Of a stretch of DNA of 51,712 bases, positions 38,057 through 46,700 are shown one piece after another (the first letter of the stretch is position 1; each line of letters begins with the position of its first letter). The notes beneath the pieces are model-generated. The model worked only from the letters and a program-made list of their open reading frames with translations, was not told the DNA's origin and searched no databases. Both the position numbers and the translations under genes were made by a program. Source of the DNA: Schlegelella_A sp035995885 (lineage in GTDB: Bacteria; Pseudomonadota; Gammaproteobacteria; Burkholderiales; Burkholderiaceae_C); contig DASYKC010000029.1 of the NCBI GenBank assembly GCA_035995885.1, forward strand, positions 1 to 51,712, written 5' to 3'.

Positions 38057-38283
38057 TCGACCATCGCGTCGTGGCAGCCGCCGCCACCCTCGCCCTTCAC
38101 CTGACGGTCATCCTGGCGCTGCTGTGGCCGGCGCCGGTGCGCCCGACGACCCGCCAAGGCGCGAGCGACGTCGAGGTGCGACTCATCCCTGACGAAGGCG
38201 GGCTCCGCTCGATCCCATTCAGCGCGGCAGCGAGCTCGGTGCAAGTCCTCTCTTCACACAGCGGAGGAGCGGCGCACATGTGA
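38053..38283 (+). CDS. 76-residue TonB-N-terminus-like small protein
   Basis: ATG 38053 overlaps the previous stop (ATGA). It starts MIDHRVVAAAATLALHLTVILALLWPAPVRP, closely like the 37-residue product at 27041, but continues for about 45 more residues (ASDVEVRLIPDEGGL and a Ser-rich end). One N-terminal TM helix and a proline/arginine stretch resemble the start of TonB-type energy transducers; the periplasmic TonB domain is absent. The gene may survive because translation is coupled to the truncated frame upstream. Confidence 0.5.
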   Translation: MIDHRVVAAAATLALHLTVILALLWPAPVRPTTRQGASDVEVRLIPDEGGLRSIPFSAAASSVQVLSSHSGGAAHM

Positions 38284-38336
38284 TCAGAACAACCCTGGCT
38301 TGAACCCGAAGCGATTTTTTCAACTTGGAGCCCATC

Positions 38337-38849
38337 ATGAAAGCAAAGCAACTCTTCGCGCTCAGCGCACTCGCCCTCGCCGCCGGCGCCGTCCTGGCGC
38401 AGGAGGCCACCGACGTGCCGCTGACGCGCGCCGAGGTCCGCCAGCAGGTCCTCGACGCACGCGCCGACGGCACGCTGCGCCACGCCGGCGATACCGCCCC
38501 CGAGGAAATGACGCCGTACAAGGCGCAGATCCAGGCTCGCTCGACGATCACCCGAGGGCAGGAGAACCAGGTCGTGCTGCGCGCGCGCGCCGCCGGCCAG
38601 CTCGCCCACGCCGGCGACGTCGCACCCGAGGAAGAGATGGAATACGCGCAGGCGCATCCGTCCACCTCGACCGTGACGCGTGCCGAGGTGAAGGAACAGG
38701 TGCTCGAGGCACGCGCCAACGGCACGCTGGTTCCGGCCGGCGAGGCCGAGTACTCCGACTACACGCCGGCGTACGCGCCGCATGCCTTGGCCCGTGCCAA
38801 GGCCGCACCGCCGACGAGCCAGAACCTGGCCTCCAGCCGCGCGAAGTGA
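38337..38849 (+). CDS. DUF4148-like exported protein, copy 2
   Basis: A 170-residue paralogue of 35332, identical over long stretches (KQLFALSALALA, PLTRAEVRQQVLDARA, TPYKAQI, VAPEEEMEYA, HPSTST). Signal peptide 1-21 (AVLAQ). It has the same three internal repeats, and the third is better preserved here (VTRAEVKEQVLEARANGTL). ATG 38337 follows TTGGAG. Its C-terminus differs (YAPHALARAKAAPPTSQ). It ends in a strong terminator. Confidence 0.83.
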   Translation: MKAKQLFALSALALAAGAVLAQEATDVPLTRAEVRQQVLDARADGTLRHAGDTAPEEMTPYKAQIQARSTITRGQENQVVLRARAAGQLAHAGDVAPEEEMEYAQAHPSTSTVTRAEVKEQVLEARANGTLVPAGEAEYSDYTPAYAPHALARAKAAPPTSQNLASSRAK

Positions 38850-38863
38850 GGGACGCTCGCATC

Positions 38864-38898
38864 GCGCAGCGCCCGGCTTCGGCCGGGCGCTGCGCTTT
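38864..38898 (+). terminator. Intrinsic terminator with TTCG loop
   Basis: A perfect 14-bp stem (GCGCAGCGCCCGGC pairing with GCCGGGCGCTGCGC) closed by the very stable TTCG tetraloop and followed by TTT. It lies 14 nt past the DUF4148 copy 2 stop and abuts the stop codon of the convergent sulfurtransferase gene. Confidence 0.9.
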
Positions 38899-39881
38899 CA
38901 GGCCTCGACCCGATGCGGCTTGGCGATGGCCGGCGCTTCGAGCAACAAGGCGCTTCGACCCGACGTCGCGTGGCGGCGACCCACCGGATTGGCCGGATCG
39001 CGGCTCCACTCGCACCAGCCGCCGTCGTAGACGCTGATCCGCTCCCAATTCATCAGCCAGGCGTAGAAGAACGCGAGCGAGGCGCGCCAGCCGGTGCCGC
39101 AATAGAACGTGGTCCATTGCCCCGGACGGATGCCGGCATCGCCCCAGAACGACTCGATCTCCCAGGCCGGCTTCATCGTGCCGTCGTCGTGCTGGAAATC
39201 GCTCATGCTGTTGACGTCGCCGTCGCGGCCGGCGCGTCCCCAGCGCGCGCCGGGAATATCGCCTCTGGCCGCGATGTAGCTGTAGCCCGAGCTCTTGCCG
39301 ATGAACTCGTTCCAGCTGCGCACGCTGACCAGGACGCCCTCCTTGCAGCGCATGAGGTCGCGCGCCTGGCGCATGTCGATGAGGTATTCCGGACGGGCCG
39401 GAAAGCGCGCGCCGAAGTCGCTCGCCGCCGGGTGGCGACGCGGCGTTCCCGGCTCGACCGGGCGACCGGCGGCCTGCCACGCATCGAAGCCGCCGTCGAG
39501 GAGGCGGACGTCGTCGAGGCCGGCATACAGCAGCAGATGCGCTGCGCGTGCGGCCGCGAGCGTGTTGCGGCCGTACAGGATCACGGTCGTGTCGTGTCGG
39601 ATGCCGTGCGCGAGCAGGACGCGCAGCAGCAGCGCGTCGGGGACCTTGTTCCAGAGCGGGCCGCGCTCGAGGTGTCCCGTCTCGAGGTAGCCGGCGCCGG
39701 GGATGTGGCGACGCCGGAACGCCGTCGCGCCGCCGCAGCCGACCTCGAACACGCGCCAGCGCTGCGCCGGCGCGGCGATGATCGGTCGACCGGCAAGCAG
39801 CGCGGCGAGCCACGACGGCGTCACCAGCTGGTGCCGGCGCGGCAGATGCCGGCGGCCGGCGTCATGGTGCGTCGCGTTCAT
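38898..39881 (-). CDS. Two-domain sulfurtransferase (rhodanese family)
   Basis: A 327-residue protein with two rhodanese folds. The N-terminal domain (about 25-150) has an inactive loop (LYGRNTLAA, no Cys). The C-terminal domain (about 165-320) carries the active-site loop CGTGWRA with Cys261. Thiosulfate or mercaptopyruvate sulfurtransferases move a sulfane sulfur to cyanide or thiols; loop CGTGWR differs from the usual CRKGVT (TST) and CGSGVT (MST) types, so the donor is uncertain. There is no signal peptide. The start at 39881 is set by homology length and lacks a clear ribosome binding site. Confidence 0.85.
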   Translation of the reverse strand: MNATHHDAGRRHLPRRHQLVTPSWLAALLAGRPIIAAPAQRWRVFEVGCGGATAFRRRHIPGAGYLETGHLERGPLWNKVPDALLLRVLLAHGIRHDTTVILYGRNTLAAARAAHLLLYAGLDDVRLLDGGFDAWQAAGRPVEPGTPRRHPAASDFGARFPARPEYLIDMRQARDLMRCKEGVLVSVRSWNEFIGKSSGYSYIAARGDIPGARWGRAGRDGDVNSMSDFQHDDGTMKPAWEIESFWGDAGIRPGQWTTFYCGTGWRASLAFFYAWLMNWERISVYDGGWCEWSRDPANPVGRRHATSGRSALLLEAPAIAKPHRVEA

Positions 39882-40207
39882 CGTTCGCGCCGGCGAGCGT
39901 CGTGATCCGGCCGGCTCACGCGCGGCGCCAGGGCGGAAGGGACGCGCCCGGTGCTGCAACGCGCGATGCGCCGCGGCACGACAGGGCGGTATCCGGATCG
40001 TCGTGTCGGCGTCGGCGCGGGCGCAGGCCGCAGGAATCGGCGCTCGGCGCAGGCGGAAGCATGTCGAAGTCGCGCGTTCTTGTCCGGACCTCTCTGAGGC
40101 AGTTGAGTAGCAAGGCCATGGTCAGCTCCATGAGAATGGTGTTGCGCACCTTTCGTCAGGTCGTGGCTTGCGTCGTCCGGTGCGAAGGCGAACGCAACGT
40201 GGAGGCG
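39882..40207. other. 326-nt intergenic region
   Basis: It lies between the DUF2950 stop and the sulfurtransferase start, both on the minus strand, so it should hold the sulfurtransferase promoter. A TTGCA half-site (GTTGCAGCACC on the minus strand, at about 39950-39960) is present without a matching partner. I see no supported gene; a 77-codon minus-strand frame uses rare codons and lacks a ribosome binding site. Confidence 0.4.
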
Positions 40208-41026
40208 CTAATCCTCGGGATGCCAGGTCGCATCCGGTCGGTACGCGGTCATTCGAGCCGCGATGCGGTGCGTCTGCGGGCCGAGGTCCTTCGCGATCAC
40301 GACGTCGTCCTGGTCGACGAGGTAGGTCATCACGCCGGTCGAGCCGTAGCGCGCCGGGTAGGCGACGTAGGCGATCCCGGTGCCCGGCGACCCGTCCTTC
40401 GCTGCGCTCGCGAGGGCGCGAAAGACATAGCCGTGGAAGGCGACACCGCGATCGGCGCCACGACCTGGCAGGCTGCGCAGCGCGCCCATCGACGCATCGC
40501 GCTCCGCCCAGCGATGTTCCTTCTGCGCCAGGACCAGGGCGCGGCATGCCTGCGCCGCGCTCAGCTCGTTCTCGCCGATGCGCCGGAACAGCACTTCGTC
40601 CATGCCGCGCTCGGCATCGAAGCGCCAGGCGCCTTGCGCGTCGACGAGCGGAATCGGGAACGGCCAGTTCTCCGCGCCGACGTAGAGAACCGTGGTCGCG
40701 TCGGGCTCGCGCACGAATCGATGCATCTGCCGGTACTTCTCGACGAAGCGCTTGCGGTCGAGGCGGTCCTGGGCCGGATCGCTCGAGGAGACGAGCGCCT
40801 TGGCCGAGCCGAGGATCGTCGTGATCGCCGCCGCGTCGCCGCGCGAGACGGCGAGGTAGAGCGCGTGGCTCGCTTGTTCGGGACTGGTGAACGTGCTCGA
40901 CGTCGCTGCGCCGGCGAGGCTCGGCGGCGAGTAGATCGCGGCGATGAGCGCGACGGTGGCGAACGCAGCGGCCGCGGCGAGCCGGCGCAGGGCCGGTCGA
41001 TCGATCGTGATTGAAGTGGGGGACAT
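40208..41026 (-). CDS. DUF2950 exported protein
   Basis: A 272-residue protein. An N-terminal hydrophobic signal or anchor (about 12-35) is followed by the DUF2950 pattern: TFTSPEQASHALYLAVSRGDAAAITTILGSAKALVSSSDPAQDRLDRKRFVEKY, then WPFPIPLVDAQGAWRFD, and GSTGVMTYLVDQDDVVIAKDLG near the end. Function unknown; it is very often encoded next to DUF3300 genes, as here. ATG 41026 has AGGAG eight bases upstream. It lies 48 nt downstream of the DUF3300 gene and shares its operon. Confidence 0.87.
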   Translation of the reverse strand: MSPTSITIDRPALRRLAAAAAFATVALIAAIYSPPSLAGAATSSTFTSPEQASHALYLAVSRGDAAAITTILGSAKALVSSSDPAQDRLDRKRFVEKYRQMHRFVREPDATTVLYVGAENWPFPIPLVDAQGAWRFDAERGMDEVLFRRIGENELSAAQACRALVLAQKEHRWAERDASMGALRSLPGRGADRGVAFHGYVFRALASAAKDGSPGTGIAYVAYPARYGSTGVMTYLVDQDDVVIAKDLGPQTHRIAARMTAYRPDATWHPED

Positions 41027-41074
41027 GATGGCAATCTCCTCGAGTTGTGTTGCTGGGGTCGTCGGGCGATTCAC

Positions 41075-42286
41075 TTAGCGGTGGCCGCCGCCGCCACCAC
41101 CGCCGTGCCCGCCACCGCCGCCGCCGCCGAAGCCGCCGCCACCGTGCATGCCGCCACCGGCGAAGCCGCCGCCACCATGCATGCCGCCGCCGGCGAAGCC
41201 GCCGCCACCGTGCATGCCGCCGCCGGCGAAGCCGCCGCCCGCGTGCGCGACGCTGCCGCCAAACCCGGCACCGCCATGGAAGCCGCCACCGGCCAGGTTG
41301 CCGCCTTGGAAGCCTTGGCCCACGCTCGATCGGCCGCGCGCTGCGAATCCGCGAACGACGCCGCCGTGGTCGAAGCCGCTGAAGGCGTTGGTAGGCGCGA
41401 CGGCGCGGCCCGGCGCTCGCGTCACGCGACCGATCGCGCCTGCGCCCGCTGCACTGCGTCCACCTCGATCCGCGATGCGACCCGGCTCGCCGTCACGGTG
41501 ATCGACGTGTCCGGGACCCTCGTCGTGATGGGCGAAGGTCGGACCGCGGGTGATGAAGGGCGAGTGGTCGTGGAGCATCCGATGGTCATGCCAGTCGAAG
41601 CCCCAGTGATGCCATCCCCAGGCGGCGCCGGCCAGGACGCCGATGCCCAGTCCCCAGCCGAAATAGAGGTCCGGCCCGCCGTAGAAGACGCCGGGGACGC
41701 CGACCCATCCGGGATACGTCGCCAGCGGATCGCCGTAGACGAGCCAGGGGTCGTAGGCCGGCAAGTACATGAGCTCCGGGTCGACCGGCTCGATGGAGAT
41801 CGCCTGATCCTGTCCCGTCACCGTCTGCTGGTTCGTGCTGTAGAGGGTCCCGGCCGATTGCGCTCGCTGGCGCATGACCTGGATCGCGTTCATGACCGCA
41901 TCGGGCTGGTTGGCATAGGCATCGCCGAGCGCGGACGTCCAGCTCAGGTTGGCGTTCATGCTTTGGAGGACCGACGCGAATTGGGTGAGCGACTTGACGC
42001 TCGGGTCCCAGGTCTGCAGGTCGACGTAGTCGGCCAGCTGCTGCCCTTGCAGGCCCGGATGCTGCTGCTCCCAGCTCGACGCATCGACGATCTGCGACGG
42101 GTACGTGGCCGCGGCGAGGATGTCCGCCACCAGTGGGTCGGGATAGAGCGCGATCGGCGCGACGAGCTGGTTCAGGTCCGTGGTCGCGGCTGGCGCGGTC
42201 TGCGCGTCGGCGCCGGTCGCGAACGTCAGCGAGCAGCAGAGAACGAAGAGCGCACTGAATTGCTTGAGATTGAGCAGGGTCCGCAT
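41075..42286 (-). CDS. DUF3300 exported protein with Gly/His-rich C-terminus
   Basis: A 403-residue protein. Signal peptide (about 1-29, ending GADAQ), then the DUF3300 domain (about 38-230: LVAPIALYPDPLVADILAAATYP, YLPAYDPWLVYGDP). The C-terminal third is low-complexity: His/Asp-rich, then Gly-rich with three full GGGFAGGGMHG-type 11-residue units and a final GGGGGGG-H run. Function unknown; the His/Met/Gly tail might bind metal or form a surface structure. ATG 42286 follows GAGGAATC. It is the first gene of the DUF3300-DUF2950 pair. Confidence 0.87.
   Translation of the reverse strand: MRTLLNLKQFSALFVLCCSLTFATGADAQTAPAATTDLNQLVAPIALYPDPLVADILAAATYPSQIVDASSWEQQHPGLQGQQLADYVDLQTWDPSVKSLTQFASVLQSMNANLSWTSALGDAYANQPDAVMNAIQVMRQRAQSAGTLYSTNQQTVTGQDQAISIEPVDPELMYLPAYDPWLVYGDPLATYPGWVGVPGVFYGGPDLYFGWGLGIGVLAGAAWGWHHWGFDWHDHRMLHDHSPFITRGPTFAHHDEGPGHVDHRDGEPGRIADRGGRSAAGAGAIGRVTRAPGRAVAPTNAFSGFDHGGVVRGFAARGRSSVGQGFQGGNLAGGGFHGGAGFGGSVAHAGGGFAGGGMHGGGGFAGGGMHGGGGFAGGGMHGGGGFGGGGGGGHGGGGGGGHR
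41129..41240 (-). repeat. 33-bp tandem repeat in the DUF3300 gene
   Basis: Three full units begin at 41129, 41162 and 41195 and a partial fourth at 41228. They are nearly identical at the DNA level (one or two third-base changes per unit), which points to recent expansion. Each encodes an 11-residue Gly/Met/His unit. Confidence 0.85.
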
Positions 42287-42440
42287 GATTCCTCGGGGGG
42301 CGAGTTGCACGATGCGGTCAGATTGGCGCCGCCGGCTCACGCGGCGGTGTCAGTTTTTCTCGCCGCCGCTACGGATGCAGCCGCTGCCGAGATCCGCCGT
42401 GACCTCCGGCGCGGCGCGCCGGCGTCGATGGCGCCGCGAC

Positions 42441-42476
42441 GTCACAGCTGTAACTGGCCGGCCTCCGAATCGTCAC
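42441..42476 (+). promoter_or_regulatory. Three-part motif before the nitrate-reductase-associated gene
   Basis: GTCACA-GC-TGTAAC (42441-42454), 16 bases, CGTCAC (42471-42476), ending 56 nt before ATG 42533. The left half is GTCACA rather than GTTGCA; the layout and spacing match the other five full sites. It also lies in the upstream region of the divergent DUF3300 gene (start 42286). Confidence 0.5.
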
Positions 42477-42532
42477 GGTGAGCGCGCCGCGCGCCGCGAC
42501 AGTCGATCCCGTCGATGCAATGCGGAGGGACG

Positions 42533-43048
42533 ATGGAAACCTGGATCGCACCGGACGTTTTCGATTTCGAGTCGGCCGAGGAAAGAACCCTCGATTGCAT
42601 GCCGATGCGGGTTCGCCTGAAGCTCGACCTCTGCGGCTTCAAGCTCTCGCTCGCCCAGTGGGCCGCGCTGCCGATGTCGGTGCGGCGGATCCTGCTGCAG
42701 ATCCGTTGCGACACGCTCGTCGACATCGTCTGGGTCGGCGAGTACCTGCGCCGCGTCGTCGAAGTGCACGGGCTTCTGGAGCTGCCGGTCGTGCAGGTCG
42801 ACCGTGCGGCCTGGAACGACGAGAGCCCGATCCCTTCGTCGCTCGTGTCGACGATGACGGCGTTGCAGCTCGGAACGATCAACGAGCCGGCGTGGCGCCG
42901 TCTCAACGATCTGCAACGCTTTGCGCTGATCAAGCTGAGCCGGCCCGGGCACACCCGAAATCTCGCCGCGGCGCTGCACGAGTTCGGCCTGGCCCAAGGC
43001 GCTGCCGCGACGCCGCGTTTCGCCTGTAGCTTGGCGGCGATGCGCTGA
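42533..43048 (+). CDS. Nitrate-reductase-associated protein family
   Basis: A 171-residue cytosolic protein with GGAGG before ATG 42533. The core FDFESAEERTLDCMPMRVRLKLDLCGFKLSLAQWAAL with the MRVRxKLDxCGxKLSL motif is typical of the small proteins found beside assimilatory nitrate reductase genes in cyanobacteria and proteobacteria. Their role is unknown. No nitrate reductase gene is in the window. The extra about 40 residues at the C-terminus may be lineage-specific. YqgE follows 67 nt later. Confidence 0.75.
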   Translation: METWIAPDVFDFESAEERTLDCMPMRVRLKLDLCGFKLSLAQWAALPMSVRRILLQIRCDTLVDIVWVGEYLRRVVEVHGLLELPVVQVDRAAWNDESPIPSSLVSTMTALQLGTINEPAWRRLNDLQRFALIKLSRPGHTRNLAAALHEFGLAQGAAATPRFACSLAAMR

Positions 43049-43115
43049 CATCCGCCGGTGACCGCTGGCCATTCACAGTACGTCCACGGTGTCGATCTTT
43101 TCCCTGGAGATTCCC

Positions 43116-43700
43116 ATGAAAGCCTTTGAACGCGTCCTCAAGTCGCTCGCAGTCCTCGTCGTCCTGTTCGCCGGCATGAGCTCGCTGGCAGGCGCCGCCG
43201 ATCTGTCTCGTGCGGTCATCCTCGTCGCCTCCGACCGCCTCGCCGGATCGCCGTTCGAGAAGACCGTGATCCTGGCGACGCCATTGCCGCAAGGCGGGCA
43301 CATGGGCTTCGTCGTCAATCGTCCGACCGGCGTCAAGCTCGAGAGCCTGCTGCCCGGACAGGAGTCGGCGCGCAACGTCGTCGATCAGGTGTACGCCGGC
43401 GGGCCGATGCTCGACAGCGTCGTCTTCGCGGTGACGCGCAAGCCCCCCGCCGACGACAGCAAGGCGGTGCCGCTGATCCCCGGCCTGGTCGCGGTGATGG
43501 ACGGGGAGACCGTCGATCAGATCCTCGAGACGAGCCCCAACGACGCGCGCTATTTCGTCGGCCTGATGGTCTGGTCGCCCGGCGAGCTCGACGAGCAGGT
43601 CGGCAAGGGCGCCTGGGAGGTCCGACCGGCGAGCGTCGAGGCCGTGCTGCCCGCGCGCTCCACGGACCTGTGGAAGTCGCTCGAGGGAACCGAGATCTAG
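43116..43700 (+). CDS. YqgE/AlgH (UPF0301) protein with a signal peptide
   Basis: A 194-residue protein. The family signature is clear (GHMGFVVNRPTGVKLESLL, QVYAGGPMLDSVVFAVTR, RYFVGLMVWSPGELDEQ). Family proteins are normally cytosolic and start near the first beta-strand; this one has a 28-residue N-terminal signal peptide (LKSLAVLVVLFAGMSSLAGAA), so it should be exported. ATG 43116 follows TGGAG. Its TAG stop shares the CTAG palindrome with the stop of the convergent giant kinase gene. Function unknown. Confidence 0.87.
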   Translation: MKAFERVLKSLAVLVVLFAGMSSLAGAADLSRAVILVASDRLAGSPFEKTVILATPLPQGGHMGFVVNRPTGVKLESLLPGQESARNVVDQVYAGGPMLDSVVFAVTRKPPADDSKAVPLIPGLVAVMDGETVDQILETSPNDARYFVGLMVWSPGELDEQVGKGAWEVRPASVEAVLPARSTDLWKSLEGTEI

Positions 43701-46700
43701 CCGCCGGCGAGGCGCGCCGGCGCCTCGGTCGCACCCGCCGGCGCGGCCGCGACAAGCGGCAGGTAGATCGCGAACGTGGTGCCTTCGCCGGGCGCGCTCT
43801 TCACGTCGATGGCGCCGGCGAGATCGACGACGATCGCGTAGACCAGCGACAGGCCGAGGCCGGTGCCGTGGCCGATCTCCTTGGTCGTGAAGAACGGCTC
43901 GAAGATCCTGGCGAGGGTCGCCTCGTTCATGCCGCAGCCGCGGTCCTCGACGATCAGGGCGACGTAGCGACCCGATTCGAGCGTTCCGTGCGAGAACGTC
44001 CTGCCGGCCGGAAACGGCGCGATCTCGAGCCGGACGCGCAAGCTGCCGCCGCCGCTCATCGCCTGGATCGCGTTGCTGCAGAGGTTCATCACGACCTGGT
44101 GCAGGCGGGTCGAATCGCCGATCACCGTGAGCGGCGGCGCAGGGCTGCTCGACTCGAGAAGGATGTCGCCCGGAAGCGACCCGCGGACCAGCTCGATCGT
44201 CTCGGCGACGACGCCGACGAGGTCGACCGGCGCCCGCTTGCCGCGCTGGCTGCGGCTGTAGAGGAGGATCTGCTCGACGAGGGCGCGGCCGCGGCCGGCG
44301 GCGGTGAGCACGTTCTGGGCATAGCGCTTGCGCGCCGAATCCGCGGGCGCCTCGTCGAGGAGCATCTCGCCGTACGCGAGGATGCCGCCGAGGACGTTGT
44401 TGAAGTCGTGGGCGATGCCGCCCGCGAGGCGCCCGACCGCTTCCATCTTCTCCGCCTGGCGCAGCCGGCGACCGAGCCGCTCGCGTTCGGCGTCGGCGCG
44501 CTTGCGCTCGGTGACGTCCATCACCGAGCCGACGAATTCGACGTCGCCGGCCGCGTCCTGCAGCGCGTGCGCCAGCACCTGCAGGTGCTTGATCCTGCCG
44601 CCCGGCATCAGCAAGCGGTACTCGGTGGCGAAGTTCGCGCCGTCGCGCGTCGCCTGGGCGAGGAGTTCTTCCAGGGCTGCGCGGTCGTCGGGATGCACGC
44701 GCCGCAAGAGCAGATCGACGCTCGGCGTGAGCGTCGGCTCGTACTCGAAGATCCGGAACGTCTCCATCGACCAGGTGATCCTGCCGCTGCGAACGCTCCA
44801 GTCCCAGCTGCCGGTCGAGCTGATGCTCTGCCCCTGGGCGAGGAAGGCTTCGCTGCGCTGCAGATCGGCATAGAGGCGGGCGTTCTCGAGCGAGATCGCC
44901 GCCTGCGAGGCGAGCAGCTCCAGCACCGCGATGCGGTCGGAGGTGAAGGCGCGCGGCGTCAGGTTGTTCTCGAGATAGAGCGCGCCGACCAGCTTCGTCT
45001 GCTGGACGATCGGCAGGCAGAGGACCGAGCGCGGACGCTTCCGGCGCATGTACTCGTCGCTCGAGTAGAGGTTCCGGACCGAGGCGTCGTCGAGGACGAC
45101 GTTCTCGCGCGTCCGGATCGCGTAGTGCAGCGCCGACAGGGGCAGGTCGGACGACGCGATCGCCGCCTGGCGAACCGCGACCTCGATGCGGCCCGGGCCG
45201 GTCGTCGCCTCGGCCTCGATCTGCGGCTCGCCGCGATGCAGCAGGATGAGCAGGCCGCGCTCGGCGCCGGCGTGCTCGACGGCGATCCGCATGAGCTTTT
45301 CGATCAGCTTCGGCAGAACGATCTCGCTCGAGAGCGCCTGTGACGCCTTGACGACCGTGCCGACGTCGAGCTCGCCGAGCGCCGCGCCGATCGTCGTCGC
45401 GGACGAGGCCGATGCCGGCTCCTCGCGCAGGTGCGGGTAGAGCTCGTCGAGCTGCTTCACCTTGCCGAGCGCGCCCCAGCGGTCGTAGCAGCTGCGCGCG
45501 CTGCGCAGACAGGCGCGGCCGACGGTATCGAGACCCTGCGCCAGGTAGAAGCGCGCCGCCAGCTCGTGGGCGAGCGCCTCGTTTTGGACGAAGCCGTGCT
45601 CGCGCGCCGAGCGGATCGCCTGCTCGTACAAGGGCATCGCATCGACGGCGCGGCCCTCGACGCGAGCGATCTCGGCACCGACCAGGGCCGCACGGTTGGC
45701 GAAGTTCTCCGGGCAGGTCTCGGCCCACGCCGCGAGCTGCCGGTGATGAGCGATGCCGGCCTCGAGGTGCTGGCGGCGTTGTTCGCCGGCGGCCCGATCG
45801 CACGACGCGGCGTGCGCGAGCGCGCCGTAGAAGTGGTACTCGGCCGTCTCGAAACGCGAGACCGAGGTCCAGAGCAGGCGCCCCGCGGTCGCGGCGGCGT
45901 CGAGCGCGGTGGCGTAGTCGCCGGCGAAGAAACGCGCCTGGAGCTTGCGGATCGAGTACCAGCACTCGGCGAGTTGCAGGTCCGGGTTGGCGGCGAAGCG
46001 CTGCTCGAGCTCGCGCTCGTCGAGCTGGCCGTCGTCGAAGCGGCCGAACTCGCGCGTCTGCCCGCGCAGCGACCGGACGAGGCCGAGCGCGGCGGAGACC
46101 AGATCGATGACCAGGCCGAAGCGAAGCTTGCGCGCGAACTCGAGCCCGTTCTCGATCTCGCGCTGCACGTCGGCGAGCGAGTCGCCCGCCGCCAGCAGGT
46201 TCGTGTTGAGCTGATCGCAGCTGTAGGCGGCGTAGGTCAGATCGCCGCTCCGGTTCGCGGCCTCGAAAGCACGCCGCAGCAGATCCCGGCCGCTCTTGAC
46301 GTGTCTCGTCCACGGGATGATGAGACCGGCGAAGACCAGCGCAGTCCTGGCCTCGAAGCGCTTCAGCCCGCGCTGTTCGACCAGGTCGTGGCCGAGCCGG
46401 CCGAAGCGGTAGGCGGCCTCGTAGTTGCCGAAGCGTGCGCCGGCCGCCATGGCGAGCCACTCGTAGGCGAAGCACGACGCGTCGCAGTGGCCGTGCTCGA
46501 GGCCGAGGTTCACCTGCCGGCAGACGACCAGGAGATACAGGTCGGCATCGGTGTAGAGGGCCGGCGTCGCCATCTTGGCGAGCACGTCCAGCGTGGCGAG
46601 CTCGGCGGGATCGCTCATCAGCGGCAGATCGATGAGCTGCTCGATCGTGCGCGAGCCGAGCCGGTCCCAGATCCGCTCGTACTCGCGCCGCGCCTGCTCT

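Noticed and set aside
39916..40149. A 77-codon minus-strand frame downstream of DUF2950
   Set aside because: It uses codons rare here (CTA, AGA), lacks a spaced ribosome binding site, and has an Arg/Pro-rich tail typical of noise.
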